From positions 744,001-808,000 of the forward strand of contig CAJFCV020000004.1 in NCBI GenBank assembly GCA_904066235.2: a DNA stretch of 64,000 nucleotides, read 5' to 3'. The first letter of the stretch is position 1. Each line of letters starts with the position of its first letter. This document shows positions 21,570-31,009 of the stretch, piece after piece. The translations under genes and the position numbers were made by a program. This stretch comes from Bursaphelenchus xylophilus (taxonomy: Eukaryota; Nematoda; Chromadorea; Rhabditida; Aphelenchoididae). The notes beneath the pieces were generated by a model. The model was not told the DNA's origin, ran no database searches, and was given only the letters and a program-made list of their open reading frames with translations.

Positions 21570-22400
21570 AAAATAGTCGGGGTGCGAGCGACAGCCGAAA
21601 AAGTTTATTGCACGGTGCGAAAAAACAGAAAGCTTGCACGGTGCAAAAAAAAAACAAAAAATTGCATAGTGCGAAAAAATGGAGAAATCAACTGCACTGT
21701 GCGAAAAACAGAGGAATCGCACTGTGCGAAAAGTCAATTTTTTCGCACCGTGCATTCTCAATTTCGTCTCTGTGCTCTGCACGGTGCGAAAAATGGGGGC
21801 GAGCGACAGCCCAAAAAAGTTCATTGCACGGTGCGAAAAAAACAAAAAATATGCACGGTGCGAAAAAACAAAAAATTTGCGCAGTGCAAAAAACATACGA
21901 ATAGCACAGTGCGAAAAAATGGAGAAATCAACTGCACTGTGCAAAAAAACAAAATAATTGCACTGTGCGAAAAATCAATTTTCAATTTTGCACTGTGCAA
22001 AAAATGGGGGGCTAGCGACAACCCAAAAAAGTTTATTGCACGGTGCGAAAAAACAAAAAAATTTGCACGGTGCGAAAAACATACGAATTGCACAGTGCAA
22101 AAAAATAAATAAATCAACTGCACTGTGCGAAAAAACAGAGGGATCGCACTGTGCGAAAAGTCATTTTTTCGCACCGTGCATTCTCAATGTTGTCTCTGCG
22201 CTCTGCACGGTGCGAAAAAATAAAAAAACTCAACTGCACTGTGCAGTTTCAACCCTTTTCAAAAGAATTCATTTCGCACTGTGCGTGATCGCCGGAGTAT
22301 CTCTCTATTCAAAAAAAAGCCTATTGCACGGTGCAAAAAGCATGGAAATGCACAGTGCAAAGTGAAATTTCGTTCTTGCACAGTGCATGTCAAGGAAATG
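21570..22400. repeat. GCAC-N-GTGC array, GCGAAAAA-spacer type
   Basis: About 30 palindromes, mostly GCACGGTGCGAAAAA or GCACTGTGCGAAAAA, arranged in a larger unit of about 240 bp that recurs three times. Landmarks are the GCGAGCGACAGCC-type segment and the CATTCTCAATTTCGTCTCTG segment. The centre base is often G here, unlike most other blocks. Confidence 0.9.
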
Positions 22401-22679
22401 ACCCCAGCGACTTTTCTAACGAACTAATAAACGTTCAACAACAAAAAGCAGTCCAAGGAAAGCCCTGATCCCCCTCCGCTGACATGGCCCCCCTTTCTCG
22501 AGCGTTACATCAAGAGTCATTTCCTTCCGTGTCCATATGTTCGGGACTTACGACGAATGCGGTAAATCGGGACCTATTAGCGCATAAGCTATGCATAATT
22601 CGTTGCGTTCGCTAATCATCTTGGTCATACCTAATTATACGACGAATGGGGGAAAAGAAAAAGTGAAATACGAAAAAGC

Positions 22680-23355
22680 AAAAATGCACTGTGCGAAACG
22701 GAGGGAATCGCACAGTGCGCAAAAACAGAAAAAAAACGCACAGGGCAAAAAAGTTGCACCGTGCAGAAAAGGGCGCGAGCGACAGCAAAAAAAAGCCGAT
22801 TGCACGGTGCAAAAAGCAAAAATTGCACAGTGCAAAGTGAACTTTTGCTTTCGCACAGTGCATGTCGCTAAAATCTCTGCAGCGACATTGCGAAGGATTG
22901 CACGGTGCAGAAAGCAAGGAAGTGCACAGTGCAGAGTGAAATTTTGTTTCCGCACAGTGCATGTCGCTAAAACCTCTCCAACGACTTATGACGATTGCAC
23001 AGTGCAAAAAGAAAGGAACTGCACAGTGCAGAGTGAAATTTTGTTTTCGCACAGTGCATGTCGCTAAAACCTCTCCAACGACTTATGACGATTGCACAGT
23101 GCAAAAAGAAAGGAACTGCACAGTGCAGAGTGAAATTTTGTTTTCGCACAGTGCATTGTCGCCGAAATAACTCCAGCGACTTATGAAGGATTGCACGGTG
23201 CAAAAACCCAAACATTGCACAGTGCAGAGTGAACTTTTGTTTTCGCACGGTGCATGTCGCTAAAATCTCTGCAGCGACTTATGAAGATTGCACAGTGCAA
23301 AAAGCCGAAAATTGCACAGTGCAGAGTGAAGTTTTGTTTTCGCACAGTGCGCGAT
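22680..23355. repeat. GCAC-N-GTGC array, about 100-bp composite unit
   Basis: Six or seven tandem composite units: palindrome, TGTCGCTAAAATCTCTGCAG then CGACTT, palindrome, AAAAGAAAGGAAC, palindrome, AGTGAAATTTTGTTTTC, palindrome. Two neighbouring units (about 22955-23155) are almost identical, so the last expansion is recent. The island before it (22470-22640) is unique, with no gene seen. Confidence 0.9.
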
Positions 23356-23635
23356 AATGCAAAATCTCATATTATATAGTGAAAACTGTGTATAGTTGCA
23401 AATCATCGTGACGTAACTGATCTTAAAGACCAAACCAAAGTTCTTTGCCGCCACCCACACATCACGTTGTTGGTCTTACAACTTTTTCGAGCAATTTAGC
23501 CAACGGTTCTGATTTGTTTCCCGTTTCCCTTCGGGAACGAAAATTTTGACTGATAAGAGGCGCATTTAGCGTGTGGTTATCGACGACCTTGATAATTTGG
23601 GGAAGTTTTGATGTCATTTCGGTCAATGGGGTGGC

Positions 23636-23643
23636 TATAAAAG
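23636..23643 (+). promoter_or_regulatory. TATAAAAG, possible core promoter of the acyl-CoA synthetase gene
   Basis: GGCTATAAAAGATGG lies about 275 bp before the start codon at 23915. The same GGCTATAAAAG core is also found in the two LTR-like sequences, so this may be repeat-derived rather than the gene's own promoter. Confidence 0.25.
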
Positions 23644-23914
23644 ATGGATTTTTTGATCAAATAAGGCAGATTCTTGAACCTCAAGTATGATATTAGGAGG
23701 GGAGAGTGATTTAGTTAGCTGAAGGATGTATTTTACTAACGTAAATTCGCCTCTGATCCACGTTATTTTCGGTTTTTGTCTAAAATGAGACACTTGACTC
23801 AATGGGTCAAGTGTTCTCTCAAAAGTAAAATTATCTTCGTGAATCCTCGAAGCCGAGTTTTCTCCGTTCTTTCACGCTGTTTCACGTTGATTGAGGGTTT
23901 ATGAGTTCAGAAAA

Positions 23915-26900
23915 ATGCTTCGACAACGACTTCCAGTCCTAACCACCAAGAGATTCAATGGAAATTTCGTCAAAGCCGCTGGTTTTGACGAAAAGACGAA
24001 AGACAAAGAGTACGGGTCGAGGCCGTTGTTGATTCGAGACGAAATGAATGCGTTGACCTATGAAGGAGTTAATTTGAGGGTTGGGCAGTACGCAAACTTG
24101 CTCAGCAGCAAGTACGGACTCGGTGTAGGTTCATTTGATATTGTACTTGAAGTTTAGACGATATTGCACTTGAAACTGGTGTAAAATGGAAGCTGATAAG
24201 CTAAAAACGAAGTCAGAGCTATCCTCTAACTTTTATAACGAGCAATTGCTTTTTTACACGTATTTTTTCATCAAATTCGTTAAAACTATCTTGTCCATCA
24301 AGTGCAATATAAATTTTGGCCATTTCAGAAAGGAGACCGACTGCTATCGAGAACCACGAAAACAGTAGATACTGTAGCCTTATATCTCGCTACTCTCAGA
24401 CTTGGAGCCATCTACATTCCTCTCAATCCGGATTATACGACGAAAGAAACGACCCACTTTGTGAATGTAAGTCAAAACATTTTTCGATTATTTTTCTGGT
24501 GTTTAGGATGGAGAGCCTAAAGTCTTGGTCTCCTGTGAAGCCCAGAACGATAAAGTCTTCGAAGACAAAGGAGCTCGAGTTGTTGATGAGAAAGAGCTGG
24601 CCAAGGAGGCGAATTCCCAAAAGCCCGCATTGGAGGTGGAGAATGTCAGTCAAGACGATGTTGCGACAATTCTATACACTAGCGGGACTACTGGTGAGCT
24701 TTATTAGCTACTTTGAACGTTGAGGCGTCTATTAGAAAAAGAATTGGGCTGTTTTACATTGTTTTAGATTGATTTTTTTCAATTTTGGCATCACATGGCA
24801 TAGATAATATAATTTTTTGCTCAAAACTTACTTTTCTTTTATTCTTTTTGTTTCCAGGTCTTCCCAAAGGAGCCATGTTGACTCACAGATGTCTTCAAGC
24901 GAACGGCGAGGCGCTGGCGGACTTGTGGAGGTTCACCAAGGACGATGTTCTTCTTCATCAGCTCCCCTTCTATCACATTCACGGAATGTGCATTACTTTC
25001 AGCACAACCTTGATGAGCAAGTCCTCGACCATCTTCAGACCCAAATTCGATGTCGATGACGCTTGCCATTGGATGCCAAAGTCGAGTATTTACGTCGGAG
25101 TCCCGACTTATTACACGTAAGTGATCTTGGATTTTTTTTTGATTTTTAGATTCCTAAATCACTGATTCTATCGGATTATTGAGCTTCATATGACAGATTA
25201 TGATATAGTTTTTCAATTTTAGCCGATTGATGGCTGATACGAACAAGTTCAACAAGGAGGTTTTCAAAAATATCCGAGTTTTCATCTCCGGATCAGCGCC
25301 ATTGACTCCGGCGACGTGGAATGGGTTCAAAGAACATACCGGACATCCGATCCTGGAACGTTATGGCATGAGTGAAAGTAAGGATCTTAATTTGGCTGTT
25401 TTTTAAGGAAAAATTTTTAAAAAAGTACCATGTATAATATAAATTTGTTGCCAAAAATGGCTGGAAATTTGATTGCCACTCTGAATAGGTTTGAGAATGA
25501 TAGAGGATGAATGATTTTTTGATTTTTTCACTTTTGGACATTGTTTTAGACGGAAAAAAACATTATGCCAAAAATGGCGGGAATTTGAATTTTTAAATTT
25601 CCCAATACCGTAGAAAGTGGGCCTATAGGCTTACTAGATAATTGATGGTGTTTTTTTCACGTTTTGACATTGTTTTAGACGGTAAAAACATAATGCCAAG
25701 AAAGGCGGGAATTTGAATTTTTGAATTTCCTAATACCGTAGAAAGTGGGTTATAGGCTTACTAGATAATTGATGGTGTTTTTTCTTACGTTTTGACATTG
25801 TTTTAGACGGTAAAAACATAATGCCAAAAAAGGCGGGAATTTGAATTTTTGAATTTCCTAATACCGTAGAAAGTGGGTTTATAGGCTTACTAGATAATTG
25901 ATGGTGTTTTTTCTTACGTTTTGACATTGTTTTACAAGGGATCGGCAAATAGTTGTACCCTGCTTTCTTAACGAAACCTATATCATTTGAAAGAGCATTA
26001 AAAATAGTTCACAGCGCAAAAAGAATTAGCTGCCTAAATTCACTTTGGACAAACTTATGGCCAAAATACAGATTTTAGCCTAATTTCCACCTCGCTTTAT
26101 AAGCTCTCGGAACGGGAACAGAGTTGTGTCCAGTTGGCCGAGTGGTAGTGGGCCCACTTCCGGCGCGGCGAGTCCTGGTTTCGAATCCGGTCTTTGTAAA
26201 AATTTTGCGCTTCGTCTCTTATATGCCACAAAACCATGGTATGTTGACATTTTTTAATAATTTTTGTTCCTCTGCAGACAAAATCCATGGTTATGCAATT
26301 TTTCTGAGTTTTTGAATTTTTTTGAAACGACCACAAATTTGATGGTGATGAGAGTGGGTATGTCACTATCGTATAATTACAAGGGTGTTGTGCCAGTAAC
26401 CTGACCGATTATAATTACTGGAGGATAATTCAATTTACAAGGGCCTATAAATATACATTTTTTCGAAAAAATACGAAGATAAAATTGTAAAATCGGCCAA
26501 AGACACTATTGCTGACACAGTGGACCAACCATTCATTTCCTAGCATTGGTAAGGCTAGGACATAAGAAATTTTCGATTTTGAAATTTTCGTTTGTGAATG
26601 ACCACGACGATCATATAAATGTATTTCCAAAGCTTTTTGCTCCAATTTTCCCCTTAACCTAGTTTTATTTACAATTTACTGTAACTAGCAGTAATGTCTA
26701 ATAACATATAACCGAGGATTGGTAAAGCCATAAAACGACCGTGATAGACGTTTTTGGATACCAGGAAATTAATAAAGACGATTTCAAACCGCCAGTATTA
26801 CTGTAATATAAGGAACCGGCGTTTTGGCCGCATATAACCCCTTTCAAAAAGCGGTCGTATCTATGCCCTAAGGTAATTTAGGCAGCTAATTTTTTTTGCG

Positions 26901-28259
26901 GTGTGTACTATTTTTAATGCTCTTTCAAATGATACATGTTTCGTTAAGAAAGCAGGGTACAACTATTTGCCGATCCCTTGTTAGACGGTAAAAACGTTAT
27001 GCCAAAAACGGCGGGAATTTGAATTTTTAAATTTCCTAATACCATAGAAAGTTGCGAGAAAGGCTTAGTAGACAATTAATGGTATTTTTTCACTTTCAGA
27101 CAGTGTTTTAGACGGTTAAAACATAATGCCAAAAATGGCGGGAATTTGAATTTCTTAGTCTGATGGGTTGGGGAAAGCACTATAAATGATGAATTATGTG
27201 TTTAAAAAGTGTTTATTTATTTGTTCCAACAATTCTGGGCTATTTCCGACGCCTCGAACGGAATGCCAAAAATGGCGGGAATTTGAATTTTTTAATTTCC
27301 TAATACCGTAGAAAGGGGCCTGTAGGCTTAATAGAGAATTAATGGTATTTTTCACAGCCTTGGCATCCATTTCGAACCCGTACGAGCCCGAGAAACGCGT
27401 CCCCGGCTCGGTTGGAGTGCCCGTCCCGGGAATGTCGGTGCGCCTCGGCGAGAATGACGTCATTGAAGTGAAAGGTCCATCCGTATTCAAAGGATATTGG
27501 AAGTTGCCGGAGAAAACGAAGAGCGAATTCACCGCCGACGGCTACTTCAAAACCGGCGATGTTGGGCAGGTCGACGAAAATGGATACTATCATATTATGG
27601 CCAGAGAAAAGGACATGGTCATCTCGGGAGGGTTCAATGTCTATCCAAAGGAACTCGAGGACACCATCGACACGATGAAGTTGGTCAAAGAGGCTGCGGT
27701 GATCGGTAGGACGAGAATTTTGAGGTTGATATTGTAGTAGTGGGATCAAAAAAAATTAGTGTAATGTGGAGATGAGTGGGTAAATAGGGTAGACAATAAT
27801 TTTATGAGGTGTTTTAGATGCTGAGAGTTTAATTTTATCAAGTTTTGACCGAAATATCGCAAAAAATTTTTGATGGTTTTGTCATGGATAATATAATTTT
27901 TTCTTTCTAAAGGGCTAAAATTAAGTCAAATTGGTTAGTTAGTATTGTAAGAGTAATTCTATGATCAATTGCGCTGATTTGGAACGAAAAAAATGGATTT
28001 TGGACCTAATTTTAGACACTAATTTTTAGGCGTTCCCCACCCCGATTTTGGCGAAGGTGTGGTCGCGGTTTGTGTCCCACTCCCCGGCACCAACAACGAA
28101 GAAACGGCCAAGAAATTGAAGGCCGAACTCAAGACCCGGCTCGCCAATTACAAACGCCCCAAGAAGTACATCTTTGTGGAGGAGTACCCGAGAAATTTCA
28201 TCGGAAAAATCCAGAAAAACAAGCTCAGAGAGCAGTATAAGGACCTGTTCAAGGCCTAA
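23915..28259 (+). CDS. Acyl-CoA synthetase, ACSF3/MatB (malonyl-CoA synthetase) type
   Basis: Exons 23915-24124, 24329-24466, 24507-24693, 24858-25116, 25223-25377, 27358-27705 and 28030-28259 (TAA). All borders are GT/AG and all phases agree, giving 508 residues. ANL-superfamily adenylation motifs are intact: the phosphate loop YTSGTTGLPKGAMLTH near residue 172, ERYGMSET near 310 (typical of malonyl-CoA synthetases), KTGDVGQVDENGYY, then AREKDMVISGGFNVYPKELE, and the C-terminal IGKIQKNKL with the catalytic lysine at about 492. By family it would activate malonate or methylmalonate to the CoA ester with ATP. The N-terminus MLRQRLPVLTTKRF suits a mitochondrial leader. GAGTTCAG ends 4 bp before the ATG and could be a trans-splice acceptor. 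Intron 5 (1980 bp) hosts a tandem repeat split by a foldback element. Confidence 0.93.
25935..26980. mobile_element. Foldback element, CAAGG/CCTTG ends, TTA target duplication, with tRNA-like core
   Basis: A 1046-bp element with ends CAAGGGATCGGCAAATAGTT and its inverse up to CCGATCCCTTG. Inverted similarity extends more than 110 bp inward, including TTAGCTGCCTAA. TTA flanks both sides. The neighbouring tandem copies show the uninterrupted sequence ATTGTTTTAGACGG, which is the empty site. There is no transposase frame. A 3-bp duplication fits PIF/Harbinger-like or related transposases, but the family is not assigned. Confidence 0.85.
26127..26196 (+). pseudogene. tRNA-derived sequence inside the foldback element
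   Basis: TGGCCGAGTGG (26135-26145) matches the RNA polymerase III A box and GGTTTCGAATCC (26177-26188) matches the B box with one extra T; the spacing is tRNA-like. No convincing 7-bp acceptor stem closes, so it is scored as a tRNA relic or pol III promoter rather than a functional tRNA. Confidence 0.55.
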
Positions 28260-28393
28260 AAGTAGATAGATAGTAAGTATAGGGAGAGTTTTTATACATT
28301 TTTATGGAAATGAATTTGTGATATTTGACTATCAGATGTGCCTTTGTGAATTTCCGGGTTTATAGGAGAAGTTTATATTGTTTAGAAGTGTAA

Positions 28394-28399
28394 AATAAA
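28394..28399 (+). terminator. AATAAA poly(A) signal of the acyl-CoA synthetase gene
   Basis: The first AATAAA after the stop codon, 135 bp downstream, in GTGTAAAATAAAGAGATG. It precedes the palindrome block at 28450. Confidence 0.6.
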
Positions 28400-28449
28400 G
28401 AGATGAATAGGTGTATGAACTCATGGAGAATTCGAGATTTTGATAATTG

Positions 28450-28953
28450 TAAAGTTTTGCACTGTGCGGAAGTCCAATTAGATTTTGCACGGTGCGAAAA
28501 ATGCCAATGAAAGTTAGGAATTGCACTGTGCATAAAATTCGAGAAAAATGAGAGTGAAAGTGCACAGTGCGAAAACGGCGATGAGAATTGCACTGTGCAC
28601 AAAATTGGAGAAAGAGCGGAAGAAAGTGCACAGCGCAAAAAAGCGACAAAAATTGCACTGTGCGCCCCAAAGAAATGGGCGGAGTCTCCGAATTCTTGCA
28701 CTGTGCAATGAAAAAAAACAGCGACAAAAATTGCACTGTGCACAAAATTGGAGAAAAATTGCACATTGCAAAAAAAAGCGACAAAAACTGCACTGTGCAA
28801 AAAATTGGAGAAAAGTTTAATGAAAGTGCACAGTGCGAAAACGGCGATGAGGATTGCACTGTGCACAAAACGACTGCACTGTGCGCCGCAAAATCGAAAG
28901 AAATGGGCGGAGCTTAGCAAATAAGTAATTTTTTATTACACTTGCACTGTGCA

Positions 28954-28970
<17 letters not shown>
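28450..28970. repeat. GCAC-N-GTGC palindrome block between the convergent genes
   Basis: About 18 palindromes with repeated spacers (AAAATTGGAGAAA, AAAACGGCGATGAG, AAAGAAATGGGCGGAG). It ends in a poly(A) run of about 35 bp. Confidence 0.9.
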
Positions 28971-28986
<16 letters not shown>

Positions 28987-29020
28987 ATAAACTTACAAGA
29001 AACAGACCCGATTTTCCTTC

Positions 29021-29036
29021 AATAAATCTCTTTATT
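29021..29036. terminator. Bidirectional poly(A) signal AATAAA-TCTC-TTTATT
   Basis: AATAAA (plus, 29021-29026) and its inverse TTTATT (minus-strand AATAAA, 29031-29036) form a small palindrome. The minus-strand copy is the first good signal downstream of the pxf-1 stop codon at 29534 and would give a 3' UTR of about 500 nt. Confidence 0.5.
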
Positions 29037-29395
29037 ATAAGTTAACATGCTCAAAAATTTTTATACAGTAATTGTACTAACAATATATAAGAATTACTTT
29101 GATTTGGAAGGCCGGTTCTGAGGTACCAGTTCTGTATGACAATGTAAAATACGAAACAAAAGATGAATGAAAGTAGAGCGTACAATATTGGATATTGCCA
29201 GAAAATTATGCCAAGGATTATGTTATGAAATATGCTGAGATACCATGGGGAAAATAGTTGTAAAAAAGTGGAGAGGAAATACGAGAAAATTATGATGAAA
29301 AAGTTGCAAAAAATGTGAAATTTGTACAGTAATCGTGGGGCTGTTTTACAGCAAATGTTACAAGTCACTCAACAGGCAGTAAGACAAAGTTTGAC

Positions 29396-29491
29396 GCGAA
29401 AAGAATGACAAATTTGTGGAAATTCATCAAAAAATCTCTCGAATTTTTGAGATTTTTTGATGAATTTCCACAAATTTGTCATTCTTTTCGC
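29396..29491 (-). ncRNA. Perfect 43-bp hairpin in the predicted pxf-1 3' UTR
   Basis: Arms 29396-29438 and 29449-29491 are exact inverse complements over 43 bp with a 10-nt loop. With one mismatch the pairing extends another 5 bp (TTTGA/TCAAA). It lies 42 bp beyond the pxf-1 stop codon. A transcript of either strand would form a long dsRNA stem. It could be a young foldback element, an endo-siRNA source or a structured UTR element; no miRNA-like mismatches are present. Confidence 0.6.
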
Positions 29492-29533
29492 ATCAAATGC
29501 TCCTAATTGCGTAATAATATCGTATAAGGGCAC

Positions 29534-30532
29534 CTAATTTTCCTCGGCATTGGCTTCGGCCTTCGCGGCGCCAAACGATGGGATCCGTTTCAACGTGTTG
29601 GTGGAGAAGGTCGAGGAGGGTTTTTTCGGCGGAATCAGTGGGCTTTGGCTGGCATTCGGTTTGATTTTCGAGTTCTGGACCAGTGAGAGCATCTTCTGGA
29701 TGGCCTGAGGGGATTCTACACCTGAAATTGGAAAAAAATTATTGGGATTTTTTACAAAATTTTAGTAAAAATAAACTATATAACGAAAAATTGAAGGGTT
29801 ATTAGTGATAAAATTCGTTTTTTGCACAATTGTCATACTAGAGGAGACATTTTATACGAAAAAAAAATTTTCCCAAAAATTTTTTTTTGCAAAATTATGC
29901 AAATTTTTCGTGGTAATTTGAGGGGTTATTAGTGATAAAACTCGTTTTTCGCACCCTTCTCACCTTAGGAGACATTTTATACGAAAAAAAAATTTTTCCG
30001 AAAAAATTTTTTTTTTCAAAATTATGCAAAATTTTTTGTCGTAATTAGGAATACACGTTGTATTTTGACTACAAACGATGCTCTTATCACATTTCTGTGT
30101 CACTAGTATAGTAAAACTTCATTTTTTTCCAAACTTTTCATCCAATGTCTCTAGTGTAATATAAATTGCTCCAAACTCACCAAATTTCGGATGTTGCTGG
30201 AAGAATTTCTTGTTCTGATCGCTCTGATTGGATTGCGACGATAATGAGGAGGGTGTTGGTGAGGGTACGCGTCTTCTCGCCAACGGGACACTGCTCTGGC
30301 CCGCCGTGGACTGGCCCGGTTCGCAGGCGGCGCTCAGCTGATCCAGCTCGTTTTCGTTGTCAATAACTGGCATTTCCGTCAGATAGGTCTTCACTTTTCG
30401 TCGCATCAGTGTCTGTTCGTAGAGCTTTTTGCGCGACAAATTTCCCAACGATTTCACGGTGCCGTTTATGGAATTGGCGCCGTTCATCGCTTTGCGCACC
30501 GTCCCAGCGCCGTTCATTTCGTTGATTGCGGC
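29534..30532 (-). CDS. pxf-1: pxf-1 exons 16-17: basic and Ser-rich C-terminal tail
   Basis: Exon 16 carries LSRKKLYEQTLMRRKVKTYL, the conserved post-catalytic segment, then a Ser/Gln-rich stretch. Exon 17 holds FGVESPQAIQKMLSL (shared with vertebrate RapGEF2) and ends NAEEN before TAG at 29534-29536. The tail is much shorter than in vertebrates. Confidence 0.9.
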
Positions 30533-30977
30533 CTGAAAATGGAGGGATTCAAATTTTTGACGTTTTAAAATTGGAAAAAACGGTGTGTAAAACGAATTTT
30601 GGATGTTGAAAAATTGAACTGTGCGATTAAAAAAAATTTTTTTTGATTAAAAAAATGTTTTTTTTGAGATTGCACAGTGCAATAAAAAAGTTGTTTTTTT
30701 TCTGCACTGTGCGAAAATTTTTTCTTAAAATTGCACTGTGCAATCTTAAAAAGTGTTTTTTTTTCTGAGATTGCACAGTGCAATAAAAAAGTTGTTTTTT
30801 TTCTGCACTGTGCAATCTCAAAAAAACTTCTTTCGAGATTGCACAGTGCGTGGAAAATGATTTTCAATTGCACTGTGCGAAAACAACTTTTGTTTTCACT
30901 GCACTGTGCGATAAAAAAAGCGTTTCCTGCCATTGCACAGTGCGGGAAAAAGTTTTTTTTCTGCACTGTGCAATCTC

Positions 30978-31009
<32 letters not shown>

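Larger units (their letters stand above)
25540..27340. repeat. Intron 5 tandem repeat, about 127-bp unit, split by an insertion
   Basis: The unit holds TTTTAGACGGTAAAAACATA then ATGCCAAAAATGGCGGGAAT and TTCCTAATACCGTAGAAAG. Three to four copies precede 25935 and three follow 26980. The core is the inverse of the landmark in the 139-bp array at 1.8-3.1 kb, so both belong to one family. Confidence 0.85.
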
